A stretch of DNA of 64,000 nucleotides, taken from NCBI RefSeq assembly GCF_023336905.1, contig NZ_JAMBLS010000014.1:17545-81544 (forward strand), read 5' to 3'. This document shows, piece after piece, positions 51,783 through 59,938 of the stretch. This DNA is from Bacteroides sp. ET71. Its GTDB lineage: Bacteria; Bacteroidota; Bacteroidia; Bacteroidales; Bacteroidaceae. How positions within the stretch are numbered: the stretch's first letter is position 1; the number at the start of each line of letters is the position of its first letter. The notes below the pieces were generated by a model, which did not search any database, was not told the DNA's origin, and worked only from the letters and a program-made list of their open reading frames with translations. The translations under genes were made by a program, and so were the position numbers.

Positions 51783-54700
51783 CTAATACTGCTTAGGAGT
51801 CACTCCGAAGGCGTTTTGGAAGCATTTCGAGAAGTAAGAGTGGTTGGAAAAGCCGACCATGTACATCACTTCGGCCACGGAAAATTTGTGTTGCTTCAGC
51901 AGGATGGCTGCCTTCTTCATGCGGATGGACTTGATGTACTCCACGGGCGTCAGTCCGGTCAGTTGCTTTATCTTGCGATACATCTGCTTGTTGTTGGTCG
52001 ACGTCCATTCGCACAAAGCATTGACGTTAAGCTCGGAGTCGGAGATGTGTTGCTCGATAAGCTGGGTGACGGCGGACAAGAACTTCTCGTCGTACGACAC
52101 GGCCTCTATCTCCTTCGGAGTGGCGATGGCCTCCATCCGCGCTTTGGCTTCGTAGGTCTGGCGGTTGGACAACAGTTGCTCTACCCGTGACAGAAGGATG
52201 TCCGGCTCAAAAGGTTTGGCGATGAAGGCGTCGATGTGCAGGCGGATGCTTTCCAGCTCGGTCTGCTTGTCCGACTTGCCCGTCAGCAGGACGATGGGGA
52301 CCGTCGACGCGGGCACGTATTTCTTGATGCGACGCACCATCTCGAAACCGTCCATGACGGGCATCGAGACATCCGATATAATAAGGGCAGGCACGGTCTG
52401 GAGCACGATGTCGAGGCCTTCTTTGCCATTGCGCGCCATCCGGCAACGGTAGCGTGCGTGCAACACCTGGTAGATGAAGTCTGACGTGTCGGCATCGTCT
52501 TCCACCACCAACACGACGGGGGCATCGTCTGGAGCGGAAAGCGTGTCGGCTGCTGGCTGCGGCGCGTCGGTTTGCGGTTCGGGCGGAAGGGCATCGGCAG
52601 GCGGCGAATCGACTGCTGCCACGACAGGGAGCGTCAGGACGACCGTTGTGCCGATGCCTTCGTCGGAGTGGAGACGCACGCTTCCGCCGTGCAGTTCGGT
52701 ATAGGTCTTTACCAGATAGAGGCCGATGCCTGTCCCTTCTTTCTTGCCCGCCGTCCGCGACGACTGGAAGAATCGCTGGAATACGTAGGGCTGGTCTTGC
52801 ACGGGGATGCCGACTCCGGTGTCGGCCACGGTTATCTGCACTTCTTTTCCGCCGTCGGCCACGTCCAGCGAAAGCGTCACCCGCCCGCCTTCAGGCGTAT
52901 ATTTTACGGCGTTGGACAGTAGGTTGTCCAGAATAGATTCCAGCTTGACAGCGTCCATTTGGATGTACAGCTTGCTTTGCGCGGAACGGAACTCAAAGTC
53001 CAAGGTTTTCCTCTTGGCCGGGTCGTCGGCATAGAGGGCGAGGAGGTTGCGGGCAAACTGTACTAGCTCGATTTGCGACTGTATCAGCAGCAGGTTGCTC
53101 CCACTGTCCACGCGGTTGACGTCCAGTCCGCTGTGGATAAGCGCGTTCAGCTTCATAGCGTTCCTTTGCACCTGTTCCAACAGTTGCTTCTCCTGCTTGT
53201 CGGCCACGTTCGGCAGCAAGCGGCTGATGGGCGCGATTATCATGCTGAGCGGCGCCTTCAGGTCGTGCGACAGGTTGGCAAAGAAGTCCATCTTTGCTTT
53301 CGACTGTTCCAATATCTTTTCCTTCTCCAGACGCACCAGCTTCAGGCGGCTTTTCACGCGGAAGAAGTTCACCATCCAGGCCAGCAACGCCAGGGCCAAC
53401 AGCCCGTACGCCGCCTTGGCCCACGAGGTGTAATACCAAGGCGGCAGGATTTCGATGTCCAGCACGTAAGGTTGCCTGCCGGACGCCGTGCTTGCATCTG
53501 CCCGGTCGACAACCAGGTGATGCCAGCCGTAGCCCAAGTTGTTGAAGGAGATGCGGTTGACACCTGGCTGGAGGAATGTCCAGTCGTTGCCCGCCTCTTC
53601 CCAACGATATTTGAAGCGTGTTTTTTCTTCGACCGCATAAGGCAGGTCGGACAATTCGAAAGCCAAGTTGCGCTGGTGGTGCTTCAGCCGCAGACGACGG
53701 GCGTAGCGGATGCCGGCATCGGCCTCATCGGGTGCGGGACGGTAGGGCTGGTTGTTTACGAACAAGGCTGTCAGGCGCAGGGGACGGTGCGGTCGGTCTT
53801 CCAACAGGCGGGAGGGCGAGGCCACGGCAAAAGCGTCTACCAGCCCCAGGTAAAGCAAGCGGTCGGTGCGGTCGAAGTACATGGCGGTGAAACGCTGTTC
53901 GGACACATTGAGGCGGCGAAGGGAGGTCGCCTCGCGGTCGGCTACCCAGAAGCCGTCGGTGGTAGAAATCCAGATTCTGCCCTCGGCCTCTTCCATGGCC
54001 AGCACCTCGTAACGGCTGTCGGTGCCGAAGGTCAGCTTGCGGACGCTTTCGTCCGACGGGTCGATGCGCATCACACCGCCTTGGAAACCAATCCAAATGT
54101 AGCCGTCGCTGCTGCAGCGGATGCAGTTGGGCGACTGGCCTCCCTCCAACGCGCCGGAAGCCGCGTGCGTCACCCGCCCCGTGCGGGGATCGATTCTCTC
54201 GATGCAGTTGACGGCGTTGTAAAGCAATGCCCATACCTGCCCGTTGCGGTCTTGCACCATCTGGTTGACGAAGAGCCCCGAAAGGCCGTTGTCCGTGGTG
54301 TACATCTGCCGCGCCACGTAGACGTCTTTCCCTCCCTTTAACAATTCCTGTTTGTCCATCACGAAGATGCCGCCCAGGCAAGTCGCTATCCACAACTGTC
54401 CGTCGCGGTCTTCGAACAAGCTGTACGCCCAGTTGGCGTTGTAGCGGTGGGTGCTGTCGACGATGTTATAGGACACGAAGCGGCGGCGCACCCCGTCGTA
54501 ACGGTTCACTCCCCCATCGGTGGCCACCCACAACTGGTTGTCGCGGTCTTCGTAGAGTTGGCGGACACGGTTGTGCGACAGGGGGAAGCGGGCGTCGTCC
54601 ATCTTATGCCACTCGCTCTCGAAAGCCGGGCGTCCCTGCGCGTCTGTCGCGTTGCGGAAACGTATCAGCCCATTAGCGCCTCCGAACCAGAAACAGCCGT

Positions 54701-55763
54701 CGTGCCCGCGCAGCATGGCGTAGAAGCGGTTGCCCTCGCCCGTGCCTGTCAGTGCCGCCAGCGGCACGGTGTGCAGAGAGGCACGACGCTTCGTCATCGA
54801 GATGCCGTAGTCGGTGCCCAGCCAGATGTTACCGTCGTCGTCGTTCAGTATCGTCCAGACTATATTGCTGGAGAGCGAATGTGGGTTGCGCGAATCGTGC
54901 ACAATGTGTTCCAGCCGCGCCCGGCCGTCGTAGACGTACAGGCCGTTGTCAGTGCCCGCCAGCAGACAGCCGTTGGAATCCAGGGCGAGCGACTTCACCG
55001 AGTTGCTCCCGAAGCCTCCGACGAGCGAGGTTCTGCCGTCACCCAGGTGGGCGTACTTCAACAAGCCACCTTCCATGCCTATCCAGATACAGCCACGCTC
55101 CTTGTCTTCCAGCAGCACGTTGACAAACCGGTTGCTCTTGCCGCGCCGCGAGGGCAAAACCACCGGTTCGTAGCCCGCTCCGTCGCCCTCCGCCAGCCGG
55201 CAACAGCCGTCGTAGGTGCCCACATAGAGCCGTCCGTCCGAAGCCGGCAGCAAGGCGTAGACCGTGCGGTGGGGCAGCCCGGCGCTGACGTCGGCCAGTT
55301 CGCCCGTATCCGGGCAATAGGTGTACAGCCCGTGCAGCGTGCCCAGCCACCAGAGGCCGTCGAAACGGGCCAGTGCACGGATGTCTTTCGGGAAGGTGAC
55401 GCCGGTGTCGACATACGCGTCGTGCCGGTAGTCGTAAATCAGCAGACCATTGTCGGCACCGAAATACAGATGCGTACTGTCTGCCACCGCCCCGCAGTAG
55501 ATGCGCGTGTTATTGAATGTGCCGAAGTCGAAGAACGGCTGAACCGAATAACCGTCGTAATTGAACAGCCCCCTGTCGGAGCCAATCCACATGATTCCCT
55601 CCGTGTCTTGCAACAAGCAACTGATGACCGTAGCCTCCGCCCCCAACCCGATGCGATGGAACTGGGTGTATTCGGGCCATGCGCCGGCGGCACGCGTCGG
55701 CAGAGGAAGCAACAAGGGCAGGAAGCAACACAGGAAAATGAAGCGTACGAATGGGTTCTGCAT
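51783..55763 (-). CDS. Hybrid two-component system regulator (HTCS) of the galactan PUL
   Basis: From the ATG at 55763 the product has 1326 residues; the longer frame to 55928 would start before the signal peptide (MQNPFVRFIFLCCFLPLLLP). Two seven-bladed Reg_prop propellers (about 30-690; repeated D-x-x-G-x-I-W-I-G), a Y_Y_Y domain (about 690-780), one membrane helix (AAYGLLALALLAWMV), HisKA (FFANLSHDLKAP), HATPase (NLLSNAVKY, DTGVGIP, GTGIGLYL), a receiver (VVEDDADTSD, SDVSMPVMDG) and an AraC-type HTH (SVAEVMYMVGFSNHSYFSKC) follow. It senses oligosaccharides in the periplasm and activates the adjacent operon. Confidence 0.95.
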   Translation of the reverse strand: MQNPFVRFIFLCCFLPLLLPLPTRAAGAWPEYTQFHRIGLGAEATVISCLLQDTEGIMWIGSDRGLFNYDGYSVQPFFDFGTFNNTRIYCGAVADSTHLYFGADNGLLIYDYRHDAYVDTGVTFPKDIRALARFDGLWWLGTLHGLYTYCPDTGELADVSAGLPHRTVYALLPASDGRLYVGTYDGCCRLAEGDGAGYEPVVLPSRRGKSNRFVNVLLEDKERGCIWIGMEGGLLKYAHLGDGRTSLVGGFGSNSVKSLALDSNGCLLAGTDNGLYVYDGRARLEHIVHDSRNPHSLSSNIVWTILNDDDGNIWLGTDYGISMTKRRASLHTVPLAALTGTGEGNRFYAMLRGHDGCFWFGGANGLIRFRNATDAQGRPAFESEWHKMDDARFPLSHNRVRQLYEDRDNQLWVATDGGVNRYDGVRRRFVSYNIVDSTHRYNANWAYSLFEDRDGQLWIATCLGGIFVMDKQELLKGGKDVYVARQMYTTDNGLSGLFVNQMVQDRNGQVWALLYNAVNCIERIDPRTGRVTHAASGALEGGQSPNCIRCSSDGYIWIGFQGGVMRIDPSDESVRKLTFGTDSRYEVLAMEEAEGRIWISTTDGFWVADREATSLRRLNVSEQRFTAMYFDRTDRLLYLGLVDAFAVASPSRLLEDRPHRPLRLTALFVNNQPYRPAPDEADAGIRYARRLRLKHHQRNLAFELSDLPYAVEEKTRFKYRWEEAGNDWTFLQPGVNRISFNNLGYGWHHLVVDRADASTASGRQPYVLDIEILPPWYYTSWAKAAYGLLALALLAWMVNFFRVKSRLKLVRLEKEKILEQSKAKMDFFANLSHDLKAPLSMIIAPISRLLPNVADKQEKQLLEQVQRNAMKLNALIHSGLDVNRVDSGSNLLLIQSQIELVQFARNLLALYADDPAKRKTLDFEFRSAQSKLYIQMDAVKLESILDNLLSNAVKYTPEGGRVTLSLDVADGGKEVQITVADTGVGIPVQDQPYVFQRFFQSSRTAGKKEGTGIGLYLVKTYTELHGGSVRLHSDEGIGTTVVLTLPVVAAVDSPPADALPPEPQTDAPQPAADTLSAPDDAPVVLVVEDDADTSDFIYQVLHARYRCRMARNGKEGLDIVLQTVPALIISDVSMPVMDGFEMVRRIKKYVPASTVPIVLLTGKSDKQTELESIRLHIDAFIAKPFEPDILLSRVEQLLSNRQTYEAKARMEAIATPKEIEAVSYDEKFLSAVTQLIEQHISDSELNVNALCEWTSTNNKQMYRKIKQLTGLTPVEYIKSIRMKKAAILLKQHKFSVAEVMYMVGFSNHSYFSKCFQNAFGVTPKQY

Positions 55764-55786
55764 GGTCTGTTCACTAAAGGTCCTGA

Positions 55787-55794
55787 CAAACGTA
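55787..55794 (-). promoter_or_regulatory. -7 box of the HTCS gene
   Basis: TACGTTTG on the minus strand, about 24 nt before the HTCS ATG. The -33 box is not obvious. Confidence 0.4.
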
Positions 55795-55879
55795 CGGAAA
55801 AAGTCTGGAAAAACCGCACAAATCGACCGGAAATCTGCCGAAAGAACCGACGTTCCGCCCGGAAGGAGCCGACAGGACG

Positions 55880-55960
55880 CACGACAAGGCTCGCCCTTCC
55901 GGACAAGAGGGGTGGTTCTTACGCACAAGAGCCGCGCCCGTCCCGCACATCAGGCAAAGC
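55880..55960. repeat. GC-rich intergenic repeat, copy 4
   Basis: CCTTCCGGACAAGAGG and ACGCACAAGAGCCGCGCC resemble words in the other three copies. No gene is seen between the HTCS and the glycosyltransferase gene (55764-56047). Confidence 0.35.
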
Positions 55961-56047
55961 ATTGCCGAACCGATGCCGCGCATCGCCCTCCGCCTAAAAC
56001 GGATGCTGGAGCCACTGCCGCTGCTGGGGGAATAACCCGGACGGAGC

Positions 56048-57067
56048 TTACCAATGGCGGTCGCGGCGCAGCCACTTGTCCACGCGGCGGCGCACAGCTT
56101 GTGTTATCAGTTTGAAGTTGCCGTAACGAAGGTTCAGAAACAGTTCCTCGAACGAACGAGCCACCTTTATCCACGGATGGCGCCACCCCATGATGCGGTA
56201 GACGCGCTCCTTGTAGGCCGTGTTCTCGACCACGTAGCGCGGATGCTTCAGCGGGAAGTCCACTTCGTGCCGCTTCATCGTGAAGATACGGCGGTAGCCG
56301 CGGGGCATGGTCTGCGCCGAACCGGCAAAGTGCGTAGAGTCGGCCACTGCACCCAGGTTGTTAATCATGTTCCGCGTGGGCACGATGCTCAGCCCGGAGC
56401 CAAGGAAGACGGAGGCCTGGAAGATAGTCTCATAGTAAGCCTTCTTGTTCTCGCGGTGGCGGCGGCACATGTAGAGGAAGTCTTTGCGGTATCGGCGGGC
56501 GGCAATCAGCTCCTTCAGCCGGCACATGGCCTCCGGGTCGTCCAGAAACGTGTAGTGTTCGTCCCACGTGTCGACCACCCTCTTCCAACTGGCCCATCCC
56601 CAGATGGAGAAAGTCGTGGCAAAAAAATAGTCGGCAGACACGCCGGGCGTCACCTCCTCGGTGTTGAAGCCGGCAATCATGCTGACGCGCGTGTCGTGCT
56701 CATACCTGTCCAGCAGTTCCTTGCAGAACCGGAAGAAAGAAACGGCAGGCACATCATCATCCTCCAGCACGATACACTTATCAGAAAGCGAGAACGCCCA
56801 CTTCTGCGCCATGTACTCCGAAGGGTCGCAGCCATAGTTTTTTTCCTGGTAGTTGCGGTGCACGTCGCACTCCCAGTCCACATCGTCCACCACGCGGCGG
56901 CAAGCCTCGATGCCAGGCATGTCGTGCGGTCCGCGGGGCCCGTCCTGGTAGAGATAAAGGCGGGCGGGGCGCGCCAGCTTCACTTGCCTGAACACAGCCT
57001 CCAGTTGCGCAGGCCGGTTAAAGAAAAGAATCAGGACGGATACGTCTACAAGTGCCGGTTGTTTCAT
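56048..57067 (-). CDS. Glycosyltransferase (GT2/GNT-I-like)
   Basis: The product has 339 residues from the ATG at 57067. VLILFFNRPAQLEAVFRQV near 10 starts a GT-A fold, YLYQDGPRG near 40 is typical of the GNT-I-like group, and CIVLEDDDVPAVSFFRFC near 97 supplies the DxD metal site. FSIWGWASWKRVVDTWD near 165 fits the acceptor region. It probably acts on surface glycan. The start is 5 nt after the licD-like gene, so it is the last gene of the cluster. Confidence 0.85.
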   Translation of the reverse strand: MKQPALVDVSVLILFFNRPAQLEAVFRQVKLARPARLYLYQDGPRGPHDMPGIEACRRVVDDVDWECDVHRNYQEKNYGCDPSEYMAQKWAFSLSDKCIVLEDDDVPAVSFFRFCKELLDRYEHDTRVSMIAGFNTEEVTPGVSADYFFATTFSIWGWASWKRVVDTWDEHYTFLDDPEAMCRLKELIAARRYRKDFLYMCRRHRENKKAYYETIFQASVFLGSGLSIVPTRNMINNLGAVADSTHFAGSAQTMPRGYRRIFTMKRHEVDFPLKHPRYVVENTAYKERVYRIMGWRHPWIKVARSFEELFLNLRYGNFKLITQAVRRRVDKWLRRDRHW

Positions 57068-57072
57068 GTCTG

Positions 57073-57945
57073 TCAGTAGTTTGAGTGAAGAGAATCCGAG
57101 CCGAAAGATAACACGTCGGGGCAATGGCCCGCCACGCGCTGCTGCTCCTGCTCGTCATAACGGTGCAGCGTGGGGTAGTTGCGGCGCAAGAAGGCTTCCA
57201 ACCGGGCGGGGGCAGTCACCGTCAACGGGCCGAAGGGCACAGAGCGCAGGTCGCGCACGTCTTCTTCCGCAATATAGTCCGTGGTCGTGACGATGTTGCT
57301 GAAACAGCGGGTACGCCGCCCGTTGGCCGCAGTCTGGGCAGCCAGCATCAGCCTATAAATCTGTTTCTTGCTGAGGAAAGTGTCTACCAAACGGTTCAAC
57401 AGGCAGGGCAGCGGACCGCGCCGGCTGGTACAGCCTGAGCGGCAACGGCCAAAGTATCGCCACAACCAAGCCTCCTTGCCCATGAGGCAGCACTTCAGAA
57501 AATTGACTGCCGCCCGTTGCAGGCGGTGCGCCCAGCGGTTGTCCGGCACGCGGTCGAAAGGCAGGATGTCAATATAGATTCCCTGATGCATGGGCACATC
57601 GCGAAAGAGCGACTCGACAAAAAGCGTCCCGTTCTTCTTTAGCTTGGCATAATAATAAGGCGTATGCGGGTCGGTGCCCATCCAGGAAAGGAAATAATCG
57701 GGTCCCAGTTCAGCCGGCGCCACTTGCAGGAAACGGTCGTAAGCATCGCGCGTCATGCCGATGTCCACATCGTCGTCCCACGGCAAGATAGCCTGGTCGT
57801 ACAACGCTCCGATGGCTGTTCCCCCCACCAGAAAATAAGGAATACCATGCTTACGGCACACCCGGTCGGCCTCTCCCAAGAGGTCGTAGAGAACGGCGTG
57901 CAGGCGTGCCAGTTCCTCCGAAGTATAGGTCCTTTGTTGAATCAT
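57073..57945 (-). CDS. LicD family protein (phosphocholine-transferase-like)
   Basis: The product has 290 residues from the ATG at 57945. LLGEADRVCRKHGIPYFLVG leads to GTAIGALYDQAILPWDDDVD, the LicD signature with its nucleotidyltransferase-like aspartates (about residues 22-58). YYAKLKKNGTLFVE and IYIDILPFDRVPDN are also family segments. Members add phosphorylcholine or related groups to surface glycans. The longer frame back to 58062 is rejected because a -7 box (TACCTTTG, 57971-57978) lies between. Confidence 0.9.
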   Translation of the reverse strand: MIQQRTYTSEELARLHAVLYDLLGEADRVCRKHGIPYFLVGGTAIGALYDQAILPWDDDVDIGMTRDAYDRFLQVAPAELGPDYFLSWMGTDPHTPYYYAKLKKNGTLFVESLFRDVPMHQGIYIDILPFDRVPDNRWAHRLQRAAVNFLKCCLMGKEAWLWRYFGRCRSGCTSRRGPLPCLLNRLVDTFLSKKQIYRLMLAAQTAANGRRTRCFSNIVTTTDYIAEEDVRDLRSVPFGPLTVTAPARLEAFLRRNYPTLHRYDEQEQQRVAGHCPDVLSFGSDSLHSNY

Positions 57946-57970
57946 GGCTGCGGAAGTAAGTTCATACCTG

Positions 57971-57978
57971 CAAAGGTA
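57971..57978 (-). promoter_or_regulatory. Possible internal -7 box before the licD-like gene
   Basis: TACCTTTG on the minus strand, 26 nt before the licD-like ATG, in a 37-nt gap of the glycan cluster. It could give the last two genes a separate transcript. Confidence 0.35.
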
Positions 57979-57982
57979 AGAC

Positions 57983-59056
57983 TTAAATGGAAAAACGCGC
58001 ACCTTTCTCCCCGAAATATTCTGTATGCAGGTAGTTGTCTGCCCACCGGGTGCGCCCGGCAATGGGCAGGCGGCACACCGTGGGAAAATCTTCCAGACGG
58101 CAATCGGCCGGACATATACGCGGATACAACAGTTTGGAAAGATACAGGCTGGGACCCGGCGTCACGCTCCCCACAAAAAGCGAAGCACCTTTCAGAATCT
58201 CCATCGAAGCCAGGAAACGGACCATGCGTGTCCGCTTCTCACCGGCATTGGCACGGGTAAAACTACGGTTGACATAGCCCTGCTCTTCGGGCGTACAGAG
58301 CGTGTGCCAGCGAATCTCAGGTGCCAGTTCCTGCAAACGTTGAAACAGCCGATAGTCGTCTGTCAAGACAAACACTTCCTGCCCCGGAGCCTGCTCGCGC
58401 AGCAAACGCACATAATGTTCGGGCGGCAAGAGTGCTGTCTCCATCACCTTGTCCCCACCACGTATCTGGCAACCGGCATACGACGGTGGAAGATGCAAAC
58501 CGGAAGCCAACTGTGCACACTCCCGGCGCACCGGCTCGTTCAACCGCCAGGCAATGGCATCCGCCACCCGGTAAGCAGCCAGATAATCACCGTCAATCCC
58601 CAACTCCGGGATAACAAAACGACCCTCCGGACGGAAACGCACGTGCTGGCTCAGCAACGTCCGCCCTCCATAGGCCGACCACGCCAGCCAGCAGCCCGCC
58701 CAATGCCGCCAACCGGCCTTCAATTTCCAACGGAGAAGGCGCAGGCAGCGTTCTTCCCAAGCTTTTCGGCAAACCACCGGCCAGGAAGGAAGGCGGTAAA
58801 GATTGTAAGTATGGTGAAACGCCTCGTGCACCAAAGGGCAGAACGGACGGAAGTAATCCTCCCAGCCGTGCGCATAACCGAAGTTGGCATCGTCGGCATA
58901 AAGGCGGAACTGCACTTTCTGTTGCAAACAATAGAGCAAAGCGTGCAACAACGTATTGTACTCGGCAAAGAAACCGGCATCGATGCCCGTGTGATAAATC
59001 AAGGCCGTGCGGAAAGAGTCATTCAACGCCTCGTATCTTTCGTTCAAGTCATCCAT
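57983..59056 (-). CDS. Fucosyltransferase-like protein
   Basis: The product has 357 residues from the ATG at 59056; a TTG at 59065 is less likely. The segment GCQIRGGDKVMETALLPPEHYVRLL near 212 resembles the H-x-R-R-G-D motif of GDP-fucose-dependent alpha-1,2/1,6 and O-fucosyltransferases, with the Arg and Gly-Asp kept. VFVLTDDYRLFQRLQ and LFVGSVTPGPSLYLSKLL match the second donor-binding part of that fold. The first half is unlike known enzymes. It follows a GT2 gene by 12 nt in the glycan cluster. Confidence 0.65.
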   Translation of the reverse strand: MDDLNERYEALNDSFRTALIYHTGIDAGFFAEYNTLLHALLYCLQQKVQFRLYADDANFGYAHGWEDYFRPFCPLVHEAFHHTYNLYRLPSWPVVCRKAWEERCLRLLRWKLKAGWRHWAGCWLAWSAYGGRTLLSQHVRFRPEGRFVIPELGIDGDYLAAYRVADAIAWRLNEPVRRECAQLASGLHLPPSYAGCQIRGGDKVMETALLPPEHYVRLLREQAPGQEVFVLTDDYRLFQRLQELAPEIRWHTLCTPEEQGYVNRSFTRANAGEKRTRMVRFLASMEILKGASLFVGSVTPGPSLYLSKLLYPRICPADCRLEDFPTVCRLPIAGRTRWADNYLHTEYFGEKGARFSI

Positions 59057-59068
59057 AAGCAACAATAG

Positions 59069-59917
59069 TTAACGGTTCATCCGTTCCCGGTAAGCATCAC
59101 GCTCCAAACGTCCGCCCAAGCCGTGACAGACGCCCTGGAACCAGGCAAGCAACTTCGGGCCTTTCTGCCGCTCCATCAGCACGATGTAGAAGGGGCGCAT
59201 CCACACCAGCTTGCGTACTAACCTGCGGTCGACATACTCCGGATAGGCACGCTGCAAATACAGAAAGGCACGGGCAATGTAATAAACACGCAGCGGTGAA
59301 TAGTTAAGCGATACAGGATGCCAGCACAAGAAGCGCTTCGTCAGCGGATAACCCAACTCATGCTTCAACTCCCCGGCCGACACCTGAACGACGTGCCCCT
59401 CTGCCCGGCGCAGGCGATAACCGTACTCCACATCGATGCCGTCTATCACCAGCCGCTCTTCAAACGCGCCGACCTCACTCAAAGTAAACCGGGGGAATAT
59501 GCTTCCTGAAACGATAAATCCCTGCGTCTCCACCCAGTCTTCCGTTGTTTTTCTTGAAACATTCACCCGCGGTACAAACACCACCGGCCGCTTGTCCTGC
59601 CAACCGGCAACCTGCCGCTTATAGGCTTCAAAGGTAGAAGGGACAAAGGCACTGTCCTGGTCCATTGTCAGCAGGTGAGTAAAGCCACCTTCTTCCAATA
59701 GACATACAGCCTCATTCAGTGCCTTACCGATGCCCACGTTTGCTCCCCGGCGATAGCGGATGACTTTCTTTTCTGCCTCAACCGGCAAAGACAAAACAGC
59801 CCCACCGGGCGTATTATCCCACAAGAAAAGAGCGTCTGCACCGGATGCATAGGAAGCCATGTTATCGGCCACCTCCGGTGACGGATGGAAAAGCGTAATT
59901 AAAGCAAGGATGCGCAT
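59069..59917 (-). CDS. Glycosyltransferase family 2 (rhamnosyltransferase-like)
   Basis: The product has 282 residues from the ATG at 59917. ILALITLFHPSPEVADNMAS near 3, LFLWDNTPGG near 31, NVGIGKALNEAV near 60, LTMDQDSAF near 83 (DxD) and VIDGIDVEYGYRLRRAEG near 157 are the pattern of the WbbL/rhamnosyltransferase branch. It works on surface polysaccharide. It starts 21 nt after the flippase gene. Confidence 0.88.
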   Translation of the reverse strand: MRILALITLFHPSPEVADNMASYASGADALFLWDNTPGGAVLSLPVEAEKKVIRYRRGANVGIGKALNEAVCLLEEGGFTHLLTMDQDSAFVPSTFEAYKRQVAGWQDKRPVVFVPRVNVSRKTTEDWVETQGFIVSGSIFPRFTLSEVGAFEERLVIDGIDVEYGYRLRRAEGHVVQVSAGELKHELGYPLTKRFLCWHPVSLNYSPLRVYYIARAFLYLQRAYPEYVDRRLVRKLVWMRPFYIVLMERQKGPKLLAWFQGVCHGLGGRLERDAYRERMNR

Positions 59918-59938
59918 GGTCAAGTGCTTGTTAATAGA

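Noticed and set aside
55764-55928. N-terminal 55-residue extension of the HTCS
   Set aside because: It would place residues ahead of a normal signal peptide and overlaps the probable promoter.
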